From Pseudomonadota bacterium (GTDB taxonomy: Bacteria; Pseudomonadota; Gammaproteobacteria; Legionellales; Legionellaceae): a stretch of DNA of 5,381 nt. The first letter of the stretch is position 1; every line of letters begins with the position of its first letter. The stretch is from NCBI GenBank assembly GCA_021807845.1, contig JAKBCM010000094.1:1-5381 (forward strand), written 5' to 3'. This document shows, one piece after another, positions 1 to 4,393 of the stretch. The notes under the pieces were generated by a model. It did no database searches and was not told where the DNA came from. It was given only the letters and a program-made list of their open reading frames with translations. The translations under genes and the position numbers were made by a program.

Positions 1-48
1 GCCTAATGCCAGCCTTTGAATTCGTGGTACTAGTTGGAGAGTTACCAA

Positions 49-234
49 ATGACTGAAAGAAAAGGACGCATTCTTTGCGTTGACGACGAACCGAACATCC
101 TGCGCTCCCTGACCTGGCTGCTGCAAAAGGATTTCGACGTGGTCACGGCTGCCAGCGGCCAGGAAGGCCTGGCCAAGATCGAGCAGCATGATTTCGAAGT
201 GCGTTTGATCGGGATAAGCCTCAAATTCCCGTAA
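49..234 (+). CDS. Response regulator receiver domain, truncated at a sequence junction
   Basis: The N-terminal half of a CheY-like receiver domain. Residues 7-15 (RILCVDDEP) carry the paired acidic residues D12-D13 that bind Mg2+, and helix 1 and strand 2 follow (NILRSLTWLL, FDVVTAAS). The reading stays receiver-like through KIEQHDFEV (residues 44-52), where strand 3 and the phosphoacceptor Asp should follow. Instead the frame gives an unrelated tail (RLIGISLKFP) and stops at 232-234. Native sequence therefore ends around 195-205. I chose the ATG at 49 over an upstream TTG at 34 because GGAGAG (36-41) sits 7 nt before it and the receiver fold starts immediately. Receivers of this type often head RpfG-like HD-GYP or other output proteins, but the output domain is missing here. 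Base composition is far more GC-rich than the rest of the window, so this fragment probably comes from another genome or locus. Confidence 0.75.
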   Translation: MTERKGRILCVDDEPNILRSLTWLLQKDFDVVTAASGQEGLAKIEQHDFEVRLIGISLKFP

Positions 235-354
235 TAGGTGAAGATGAGTGATTTGAAAGTGAATGTCTTCGGAAGATTCCAGAAATTTGATTAGTCGGGC
301 GCTGTCTTCTTGACTATTTTCAATTAAGATGAGATTGATTACGGGTTTGCTCAT
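172..354 (-). CDS. Response regulator receiver domain, N-terminal fragment (3' part lost at the junction)
   Basis: Reading leftward from the ATG at 354-352, the frame gives MSKPVINLILIENSQEDSAR and continues with a helix, a second strand (FQITHLHLL) and then FEIMLLDLG around residues 54-61. This matches receiver strand 1, helix 1, strand 2 and strand 3, with D59 (codon 180-178) in the phosphoacceptor position. The first acidic pocket reads E-N rather than the usual acidic pair, so Mg2+ binding may be altered. AAGAG (RC of 363-367) lies 8 nt before the start. The frame stays open to base 1, but after about base 172 it is only the antisense of the plus-strand receiver gene and loses receiver character (the expected GLPD after LLD is absent). 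The gene is codirectional with tusC, 60 bp downstream, and could be cotranscribed with it. The output domain is unknown. Confidence 0.65.
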
Positions 355-371
355 GAAGCTTGCTCTTTCAT

Positions 372-397
372 AAGGACGTAGGTTGGGTTAGCGCAGC
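372..397. repeat. Possible half of a dispersed GTAGGTTGGGTT-type palindromic repeat
   Basis: GTAGGTTGGGTTAGCGCAGC (378-397) in the tusC/receiver gap resembles one arm of the common bacterial short repeat in which such an arm is followed by a complementary TAACCCAAC arm. The second arm is not present here, so this would be a decayed or half copy. I recognise the motif from general knowledge of this repeat class. It cannot be shown to be repeated inside this window. Confidence 0.3.
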
Positions 398-414
398 CTT
401 TTTGAAGTATAGCA

Positions 415-771
415 TTAGAAATGAAACACAAAATCACTGCTTATTATTTGATCAGACAGAAGCGCAGCGCTGATGAGTTTAGTTTCAATAATCAGATCAG
501 TTTGAAGAAGACCTCGCTTTTGCAGCGATTCTTGTTCGACATAGATGTGTTCGATGCCATAATGAGGTAGGGCAGCTAAAATAGCAGAGAAGTTTTTAAG
601 TCCAAGAGGATCCGTTTGTTGATTATATTTGATTTGAAAAACACCATCATCAATGAAAGCTAAACTGAGTTCAAATTCGAAGACGCTGGCTCCCAGTAGA
701 AGATCAAGACCTTCTGAGGAAGTAGAATTTCCATAGGGTGGGTTACGGAAGATGAAAAGGATTCGTTTCAT
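415..771 (-). CDS. tusC: TusC/DsrF-like sulfurtransferase complex subunit
   Basis: A 118-residue protein of the DsrE/F superfamily, the same size as Escherichia coli TusC. In E. coli, TusB, TusC and TusD form a complex that takes persulfide sulfur from TusA and passes it through TusE to MnmA, which 2-thiolates U34 of the tRNAs for Lys, Glu and Gln. Family marks visible are the N-terminal strand MKRILFIFRNPPYG, the EGLD helix start (residues 20-23), the FIDDGVFQI segment (about 39-47), the YGIEHIYVEQESLQKRGL block, and an ending of the D-V-x-x-F type (FVFHF). A weak Shine-Dalgarno (TTGGAAA) lies about 6 nt before the ATG. It follows tusD in the same direction after 49 bp. The usual third gene, tusB, does not follow; a response regulator fragment takes its place. 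The identification rests on recognised family motifs and the tusD neighbour. Confidence 0.9.
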   Translation of the reverse strand: MKRILFIFRNPPYGNSTSSEGLDLLLGASVFEFELSLAFIDDGVFQIKYNQQTDPLGLKNFSAILAALPHYGIEHIYVEQESLQKRGLLQTDLIIETKLISAALLSDQIISSDFVFHF

Positions 772-820
772 CAGTTTTCCAAGTTTCTAGGTTATCCCGT
801 CATTGCATTACTTGAGTTAC

Positions 821-1210
821 TTAACTCTCAAAAACAACCAAACGATTCTGAGAAGCCACCTCAAAAAATCGCGTTAAACTCGCGATTTTGAAGGGAGCAA
901 GCAAATTATGAGCAGTTTTTTCAAATTGTTCAGCATAAGCAGCATCCAAGATGCCTCGTCGAACAGCAGAAGCACTACAAAGAGAGAGTTCTATGCCGTG
1001 GATCTTAGCAAGCTCGGCCCAGAGCATAGGTAGATCAATCTCATCACCAGCAGGTGTATTAAGGGATGAAGCATTATAGACACCATCTTGATAAAAGAAG
1101 ACTTGAAGAATGCAATGCCCAGAAGATAATGCGGCGATACAGAAACGATAAGCTGTGAGTGAGCCTTGATGAGCGAAGGGTGCGACTTTAACGAGAAGTG
1201 AAAAATTCAT
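821..1210 (-). CDS. tusD: TusD/DsrE-like sulfurtransferase subunit
   Basis: A 129-residue DsrE-family protein, close in length to E. coli TusD (128). TusD is the catalytic subunit of the TusBCD complex in the tRNA 2-thiouridine sulfur relay and carries the sulfur on a cysteine. That cysteine is seen as C78 in LSLCSASAVRRGILD, the same position number as the active Cys78 of E. coli TusD. Other family marks are FFYQDGVYNASSL (residues 38-50) and PAGDEIDL (53-60). The fold should be a cytosolic alpha/beta sandwich; no signal peptide or membrane segment is seen. The ATG at 1210 begins the family-typical N-terminus (MNFSLLV), yet no good Shine-Dalgarno precedes it, and a strong palindrome ends 17 nt upstream. 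That arrangement could lower or regulate translation. The gene is downstream of csrA and upstream of tusC. Confidence 0.93.
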   Translation of the reverse strand: MNFSLLVKVAPFAHQGSLTAYRFCIAALSSGHCILQVFFYQDGVYNASSLNTPAGDEIDLPMLWAELAKIHGIELSLCSASAVRRGILDAAYAEQFEKTAHNLLAPFKIASLTRFFEVASQNRLVVFES

Positions 1211-1227
1211 AAGTAGTTAAAAGTCAG

Positions 1228-1248
1228 CTCGGTCAATCATTGACCGAG
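1228..1248. terminator. Perfect 10-bp inverted repeat between csrA and tusD (terminator or leader hairpin)
   Basis: CTCGGTCAAT at 1228-1237 is exactly complementary to ATTGACCGAG at 1239-1248, around a single central base. A folded RNA would have about 9 base pairs, with the innermost bases opened as the loop. In the minus-strand transcript the hairpin lies 16 nt after the csrA stop and is followed by GCTGACTTTTAAC, so there is a short T4 run about 6 nt after the stem rather than an immediate U tract. It could be a weak terminator that trims csrA from tusDC, an RNA processing or stability element, or a DNA-binding site. Its position just before tusD would let it affect that gene's translation. 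Confidence 0.55.
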
Positions 1249-1264
1249 TTTGCAAAGACTATGC

Positions 1265-1492
1265 CTATTCATCTACGGAAGTAGTAACTCCCTGAGCTTC
1301 CTTAATGCCATTTGATTTTCCTTCCATTTCTTTAATCCGGTTATAGATTTCTTCGCGATGCACGGAAACATCCTTAGGGGCATTGATCCCAATTCGCACT
1401 TGGTTACCACGCGTGCTTAGCACGATAATTTCCACTTTAGGATCATCACCAATTACGAGGGATTCGCCCGGACGTCTTGTAAGTATTAACAT
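1265..1492 (-). CDS. csrA: Carbon storage regulator CsrA (RsmA), translational regulator
   Basis: A 75-residue RNA-binding homodimer subunit. CsrA binds GGA motifs in mRNA leaders and usually blocks ribosome access, and it is titrated by small RNAs such as CsrB/RsmZ. The family signature is clear: [16 protein letters not shown] at the N-terminus, [20 protein letters not shown] (residues 29-48) including the L4 and R46 region (R46 equals R44 of E. coli), and the IYNRI helix. The frame is open 22 codons upstream to an ATG at 1558, but the start at 1492 is preferred because it begins the universal MLILTR and has AGAGGA 5 nt upstream. Compared with E. coli CsrA (61 residues), there is a two-residue insertion after GD ([10 protein letters not shown]) and a longer hydrophilic tail. 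In E. coli csrA follows alaS; here it is divergent from a TPR-methyltransferase gene. Confidence 0.96.
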   Translation of the reverse strand: MLILTRRPGESLVIGDDPKVEIIVLSTRGNQVRIGINAPKDVSVHREEIYNRIKEMEGKSNGIKEAQGVTTSVDE

Positions 1493-1497
1493 TTCTT

Positions 1498-1503
1498 TCC
1501 TCT
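1498..1503 (-). promoter_or_regulatory. csrA Shine-Dalgarno with embedded GGA (possible CsrA autoregulation site)
   Basis: The minus strand reads CAGAGGAAAGAA directly before the ATG at 1492. AGAGGA is a strong ribosome binding site with 5-nt spacing and decides the CsrA start. It also contains the GGA core that CsrA recognises, in an A/G-rich context, so autorepression as known for E. coli csrA is plausible. It is the only GGA in the predicted ~60-nt leader, so binding would involve one strong site at most. Confidence 0.6.
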
Positions 1504-1558
1504 GAACAAACTTTTTACTTTCTGCAACCCAGTGAGGACTCGGGCACAAACTCGGCAA

Positions 1559-1587
1559 ATTAGAACATATGTTCAGTCTTAATGCAA
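1559..1587 (-). promoter_or_regulatory. Predicted sigma-70 promoter for csrA
   Basis: On the minus strand a -35 of TTGCAT (1587-1582) and a -10 of TCTAAT (1564-1559, five of six matches to TATAAT) are separated by exactly 17 bp. Transcription would start near 1552, giving a leader of about 60 nt before csrA. The -35 is only a three-of-six match, but the same hexamer with the same spacing is found in the argF promoter of this window, which supports it slightly. Confidence 0.5.
1563..1574. promoter_or_regulatory. Perfect 12-bp palindrome in the csrA/TPR control region (candidate operator)
   Basis: GAACATATGTTC is its own reverse complement. It occupies the spacer and the first two bases of the predicted csrA -10, where a bound dimer would block RNA polymerase. 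The form GAAC-N4-GTTC matches the LexA box of Bacillus and relatives, but gammaproteobacterial LexA normally binds CTGT-N8-ACAG, so the cognate regulator is unknown. Confidence 0.4.
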
Positions 1588-1606
1588 GCGGTTTCTTTAT
1601 GATGGG

Positions 1607-1636
1607 TAGGCAGAGGGGTTTGATTCGAGTTAATAT
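1607..1636 (+). promoter_or_regulatory. Weak candidate promoter for the TPR-methyltransferase/yajQ operon
   Basis: TAGGCA (1607-1612) and TAATAT (1631-1636) are spaced 18 bp apart, each a four-of-six match to the consensus. Transcription would then begin at about 1643, the first base of the ATG, so the message would be leaderless. That would account for the absence of a Shine-Dalgarno. A second possible -10, TATGAT at 1598-1603, has no convincing -35. Confidence 0.25.
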
Positions 1637-1642
1637 GAAATC

Positions 1643-3259
1643 ATGATTAAAAATATCTCCTCATCTTTTGAAGAAACCCTTGCTCAAGCGCAAAAAGCCT
1701 TCGAATCCAAGCAGCTTGATCAGGCAAAAGCACTCTTTGAGCAAGCTCATGAAGTCCAGCCCGCACAGGCAGATTTGATCCATATGCTAGGGATCATTGC
1801 AGCACAACAATCCGATTTTGTTCAAGCTGAGCGCTACCTACGTTTGGCCATTGAACAAGATCCCAATGAACCCGCTTACCATAATCATTTGGGTAATACC
1901 TTGCAGGCGCAACAACGATTTACCGAAGCCATTGCCGTCCATCGGCAAGCTTTGGAATGTGATCCCAACCATGCTGAGTCTTATAACAATCTGGGCAATG
2001 CCTATGATCGGCTTCATGAGACTCAAGCGGCAAAGGATTGCTACAGAAAAGCCTTGGATCTTCGTCAAGATTACTTGGCCGCTTGGTATAATTTAGCCCG
2101 CATCTTCGATAAAGAAAAAGAATTTGATCGGGCCATTGATTGCTTAAAAAGTATCCTAGAATTTGCCCCTCATTTGCCTCAAGTGCATTTTCAATTGGGA
2201 AAACTCTATCAATTGCAAGAAAAATACACACTGGCCATCGATCATTATGAAAAAGTCCTCGATCGCCAACCTGATTTTTATGAAGCGCTTTATAATTTGG
2301 GCGTTGTCCTATTGGCGGAACAACAATTAAACCGTGCAGATATTTACTTTAAACAAGCAGCACACATCAGTGATCAATCCGCTAATTTACAATACAATCT
2401 AGGTGTGATTGCTCATCAAAAAGGTGAAAAAGAGCTCGCGATTTTGCATTACAATAAAGCGATTGATTTGGATCCTGCCATGTCGGAAGCGCATCAAAAC
2501 ATTGCCAATCTTTATGCAGAGCTCAAAGAAAAAGAAAAAGCAATGGCACATTATGAATGTGTACTTGCTTTAAAACCCAATAATCATTCTGTCGCCTACA
2601 TGCTGCAAGCGATGAAACAAGAATGCACACCTTCATCCGCACCATCTGATTATATTCAGCATTTATTTGATCGTTATGCCGATCATTATGATCGACATTT
2701 GGTCGATACGCTGGGTTATCAAGCGCCGCAATTATTGCTCAAAAGCCTTCAAAGCGTGACTTCATTAAAGCCTCAAGCTGCACGGATCTTGGATCTCGGT
2801 TGCGGTACAGGATTATGTGGTAAACTCTTCAAGCCTTATGCCGGAAAATTAATTGGGATTGATTTATCAAAAAAAATGCTCGCGATTGCTGCACAACTAT
2901 CGATTTATGATCAATTAATTGAAGATGATCTGTTCCATGCACTTGTGAATATTCAAGAAAAAGCCGATCTTATTCTTGCGGCTGATGTGTTTATTTATGT
3001 GGGTGATTTAGACGCTGTTTTTTGTGAAGCCATGCGTTTGCTTCAAACTTCAGGCTTTTTTTGCTTTACGGTGGAAAAATCGGTTCACTATCCTTACAAA
3101 TTAGAAACCACAGCCCGCTTTGCACATCATGAGCAATATGTTTTAGAATTGATCCAGAAATATGGTTTCTCAGTGTGGGCTTGTGAATCTGTCGCGCTAC
3201 GTAGACAGGAAGAGAGCACTATTAATGGATTAGTGTGGATTTTAGAAAAAAATCATTAG
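1643..3259 (+). CDS. TPR-repeat protein fused to a class I SAM-dependent methyltransferase (COG4976-like)
   Basis: A 538-residue two-part cytosolic protein. Residues about 8-313 form nine tandem 34-residue tetratricopeptide repeats in exact register (starts near 8, 42, 76, 110, 144, 178, 212, 246 and 280), with the usual G/A-Y/F-A-P pattern, for example [20 protein letters not shown]. Such an array makes a superhelical protein-binding surface. After a linker ([13 protein letters not shown], about 341-353) comes a Rossmann methyltransferase. Motif I is ILDLGCGTG at 382-390, the acidic end of strand 2 is D407 in GIDLSKKM, and a motif IV-like segment is [15 protein letters not shown] at 442-456. 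The layout matches the group described as predicted methyltransferases with TPR repeats; the substrate is not known. The start is fixed by an in-frame TAA at 1631-1633 and by the first TPR beginning at once; no Shine-Dalgarno is visible. The stop overlaps the yajQ ribosome binding site. Confidence 0.88.
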   Translation: MIKNISSSFEETLAQAQKAFESKQLDQAKALFEQAHEVQPAQADLIHMLGIIAAQQSDFVQAERYLRLAIEQDPNEPAYHNHLGNTLQAQQRFTEAIAVHRQALECDPNHAESYNNLGNAYDRLHETQAAKDCYRKALDLRQDYLAAWYNLARIFDKEKEFDRAIDCLKSILEFAPHLPQVHFQLGKLYQLQEKYTLAIDHYEKVLDRQPDFYEALYNLGVVLLAEQQLNRADIYFKQAAHISDQSANLQYNLGVIAHQKGEKELAILHYNKAIDLDPAMSEAHQNIANLYAELKEKEKAMAHYECVLALKPNNHSVAYMLQAMKQECTPSSAPSDYIQHLFDRYADHYDRHLVDTLGYQAPQLLLKSLQSVTSLKPQAARILDLGCGTGLCGKLFKPYAGKLIGIDLSKKMLAIAAQLSIYDQLIEDDLFHALVNIQEKADLILAADVFIYVGDLDAVFCEAMRLLQTSGFFCFTVEKSVHYPYKLETTARFAHHEQYVLELIQKYGFSVWACESVALRRQEESTINGLVWILEKNH

Positions 3260-3263
3260 GAGA
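3258..3263 (+). promoter_or_regulatory. yajQ Shine-Dalgarno overlapping the upstream stop codon
   Basis: AGGAGA begins on the second base of the TAG stop (3257-3259) of the TPR-methyltransferase gene and lies 7 nt before the ATG at 3271. It fixes the YajQ start over an in-frame ATG at 3235 and implies translational coupling of the two genes. Confidence 0.85.
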
Positions 3264-3270
3264 AAAAATC

Positions 3271-3753
3271 ATGCCATCATTTGATATCGTGTCAAAAGTT
3301 GATCAACATGAAATTACCAATGCCGTTGATCAAGCCCAACGTGAAGTCGATAACCGTTTTGATTTTAAGGGCGTCAAAGCCAAGTTTGAATTAAAAGATG
3401 AAAAGCTCACGATGAGCGCGCCGACGGATTTTCAACTCAAGCAAATGAAAGATATCCTCGAAAAACGTGTTGCGGCCCGTCAATTGGATATTCGGATCCT
3501 TGTTTTTAAAGATGTCCAAACGAGTCTGCATGAAGCACGACAAATTGTGGAAATCAAGCAGGGTATTGATACGGAAAATGCCAAGAAAATATCCAAATTG
3601 ATCAAGGAACAAAAGAGCAAGGTTCAAGCCTCTATTCAAGGTGATCAAGTCAGAGTCACCGGCAAAAAACGTGATGACCTTCAAGAAGCCATCAGTTTTT
3701 TACGCGAGCAAAAACTGGATATTCCTCTGCAATTTGATAATTTTCGGGATTGA
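3271..3753 (+). CDS. yajQ: YajQ family (UPF0234) nucleotide-binding protein
   Basis: A 160-residue protein, near the 163 residues of E. coli YajQ. It has the diagnostic N-terminus MPSFDIVSKVD, the REVDNRFDFKG segment (residues 24-34), the KQGID and KKISKLIKEQKSKVQASIQG block (about 96-124), VTGKKRDDLQ (129-138), and the ending QFDNFRD. The family has two tandem ferredoxin-like domains. Members bind nucleotides, and the Xanthomonas and Pseudomonas proteins have been reported to bind cyclic di-GMP and influence transcription and virulence; whether this one does cannot be seen from sequence. The ATG at 3271 is chosen because the conserved MPSFD starts there and AGGAGA is well placed. It is coupled to the TPR-methyltransferase gene upstream, making a two-gene operon, and is followed by a repeat-type hairpin that may end transcription. 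Confidence 0.95.
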   Translation: MPSFDIVSKVDQHEITNAVDQAQREVDNRFDFKGVKAKFELKDEKLTMSAPTDFQLKQMKDILEKRVAARQLDIRILVFKDVQTSLHEARQIVEIKQGIDTENAKKISKLIKEQKSKVQASIQGDQVRVTGKKRDDLQEAISFLREQKLDIPLQFDNFRD

Positions 3754-3773
3754 AACCTCCACAACGGCCTGTC

Positions 3774-3793
3774 ATTCCCGCGGAGGCGGGAAT
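3774..3793. repeat. dRS3-like dispersed repeat hairpin, likely bidirectional terminator
   Basis: ATTCCCGCGGAGGCGGGAAT fits the ATTCCC-N8-GGGAAT pattern of the dRS3 element known from Neisseria and of related 'GTCATTCCCGC...GCGGGAATCC' repeats common in proteobacteria. It folds as an 8-bp stem (3774-3781 with 3786-3793) with a GGAG loop. It lies between the convergent yajQ and argR ends, 20 bp and 32 bp from their stops. No T run follows directly on either strand, so termination is inferred from position. Only one copy is in the window. Confidence 0.65.
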
Positions 3794-3825
3794 CCAGTTT
3801 CAAAAAGCCAACTTCATTATTTTTA

Positions 3826-4299
3826 CTAAACACCTTTCCCCAACAAAAGCTCCGAAACCTTCTTCATTAATTGATCAATCTGAGCCACTTTTTCAGGGAT
3901 CACCACGATCGTATCATCGCCCGCAATCGTACCTAAAATGCCCAATTTATGTTGCTGATCCAATAATCGGGCAACCAATTGGGCCGAGCCGGGCGCAACA
4001 TGAATCACAATCAGTACCTCATTACGCAGAATGTTTAGTACAAATTGACTTAAGGCATCTTGCGCCTTGATCGACGTTGTTTCGACCGGTAATCGATAGA
4101 CCATCTTCTGATCTTCATTCATTTTCACAGCACCCAACTTATTCATGATCCGTGAAATCGTCACCTGAGTGACGTCAAACCCTTTTTTTTCAAGGGCTTG
4201 GCAAATGTCGTCCTGAGTTTCAAAACATCCATTTCGCAGCATCGATTGGATGGCGACAATCAATTGAGTTTTATTAGGCTTTTCAATCTTCTTTTTCAT
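3826..4299 (-). CDS. argR: Arginine repressor ArgR
   Basis: A 157-residue repressor, the size of E. coli ArgR (156). In the presence of arginine ArgR hexamers bind pairs of ARG boxes and repress arginine biosynthesis genes. The N-terminal winged helix-turn-helix is visible at residues about 11-59: TQDDICQALEKKGFDVTQ, then the recognition part VTISRIMNKLGAVK with S49 and R50. The C-terminal oligomerisation and arginine-binding domain has PGSAQLVARLLD (103-114) and GTIAGDDTI (123-131), where D128 and D129 match the arginine-binding aspartates of E. coli. An in-frame ATG lies upstream at 4353, but the start at 4299 gives the family length and has AGAGGA 3 nt before it. That spacing is tight, so translation may be modest. 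The gene is divergent from argF and shares an operator with it, so autoregulation is expected. Confidence 0.96.
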   Translation of the reverse strand: MKKKIEKPNKTQLIVAIQSMLRNGCFETQDDICQALEKKGFDVTQVTISRIMNKLGAVKMNEDQKMVYRLPVETTSIKAQDALSQFVLNILRNEVLIVIHVAPGSAQLVARLLDQQHKLGILGTIAGDDTIVVIPEKVAQIDQLMKKVSELLLGKGV

Positions 4300-4317
4300 A
4301 AATCCTCTTTTTTGGGG

Positions 4318-4346
4318 TTGCATTCTCACATCTCTGAGTGTATAAT
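4318..4346 (+). promoter_or_regulatory. Predicted sigma-70 promoter for argF
   Basis: TTGCAT (4318-4323) is followed after 17 bp by a perfect TATAAT (4341-4346). Transcription should start near 4353, about 41 nt before the ATG at 4394. Both ARG boxes overlap the -10 or lie across the start site, an arrangement that gives repression by blocking polymerase. Confidence 0.7.
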
Positions 4347-4354
4347 AATACATT
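4337..4354. promoter_or_regulatory. ARG box 2 (ArgR operator half-site, imperfect)
   Basis: Compared with the enterobacterial ARG box WNTGAATWWWWATTCANW, the 18 bases AGTGTATAATAATACATT differ at only two fixed positions (symmetrical T and A in place of A and T). It lies 2 bp from the perfect box at 4357-4374, so the pair fits one ArgR hexamer. Box pairs are usually 3 bp apart; a 2-bp gap is the spacing reported for the E. coli argR operator itself. Confidence 0.75.
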
Positions 4355-4380
4355 ATATTGAATATTTATTCAATCGACAA
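4352..4380 (-). promoter_or_regulatory. Predicted sigma-70 promoter for argR
   Basis: The minus strand has TTGTCG (4380-4375) and a perfect TATAAT (4357-4352) with a 17-bp spacer. The start would be near 4345, giving an argR leader of about 45 nt. The spacer of this promoter is almost exactly the perfect ARG box, so ArgR should shut it strongly. Confidence 0.65.
4357..4374. promoter_or_regulatory. ARG box 1 (perfect ArgR operator half-site)
   Basis: ATTGAATATTTATTCAAT matches every position of WNTGAATWWWWATTCANW. It lies between the divergent argR and argF genes, inside the argR promoter spacer and just downstream of the predicted argF start site. It is the expected main binding site of the ArgR encoded next door. 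Confidence 0.9.
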
Positions 4381-4393
4381 TGACGAGGTGGTT

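Noticed and set aside
3..56. Open frame ending in TGA at 54-56 that could be the 3' end of a gene overlapping the start of the first response regulator.
   Set aside because: Only 17 codons are visible, with no recognisable motif; a histidine kinase C-terminus would be plausible by context but nothing in the residues shows it.
1..171. Continuation of the minus-strand receiver frame (start 354) open to the window edge.
   Set aside because: It is antisense to the plus-strand receiver gene, whose residues fit the family, and it loses receiver character after LLDLG.
731..746. TAGGGTGGGTTACG in tusC as the missing partner arm of the GTAGGTTGGGTT repeat at 372-397.
   Set aside because: It encodes the conserved RNPPYG of TusC on the minus strand, so protein constraint explains it.
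812..831. Short inverted repeat around the tusD stop (GAGTTA, TAACTC) as a terminator.
   Set aside because: The loop would be only two bases, the stem is short and AT-rich, and tusC follows at once in the same direction.
1493..1558. 22-codon N-terminal extension of CsrA from the ATG at 1558.
   Set aside because: CsrA proteins start at MLILTR, a strong ribosome site precedes 1492, and the predicted transcript starts inside the extension.
1563..1574. Reading the GAACATATGTTC palindrome as a functional LexA/SOS box.
   Set aside because: That form belongs to Bacillus-type LexA, and neither neighbouring gene is a DNA-repair gene; kept only as an operator of unknown regulator.
1838..2231. Long alternate-frame and antisense open frames inside the TPR-methyltransferase gene.
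   Set aside because: They are shadows of a repetitive coding sequence, with no family resemblance and no ribosome sites.
4300..4353. 18-codon N-terminal extension of ArgR from the ATG at 4353.
   Set aside because: It would run through the promoter and ARG box region; the start at 4299 gives the family length and has AGAGGA before it.
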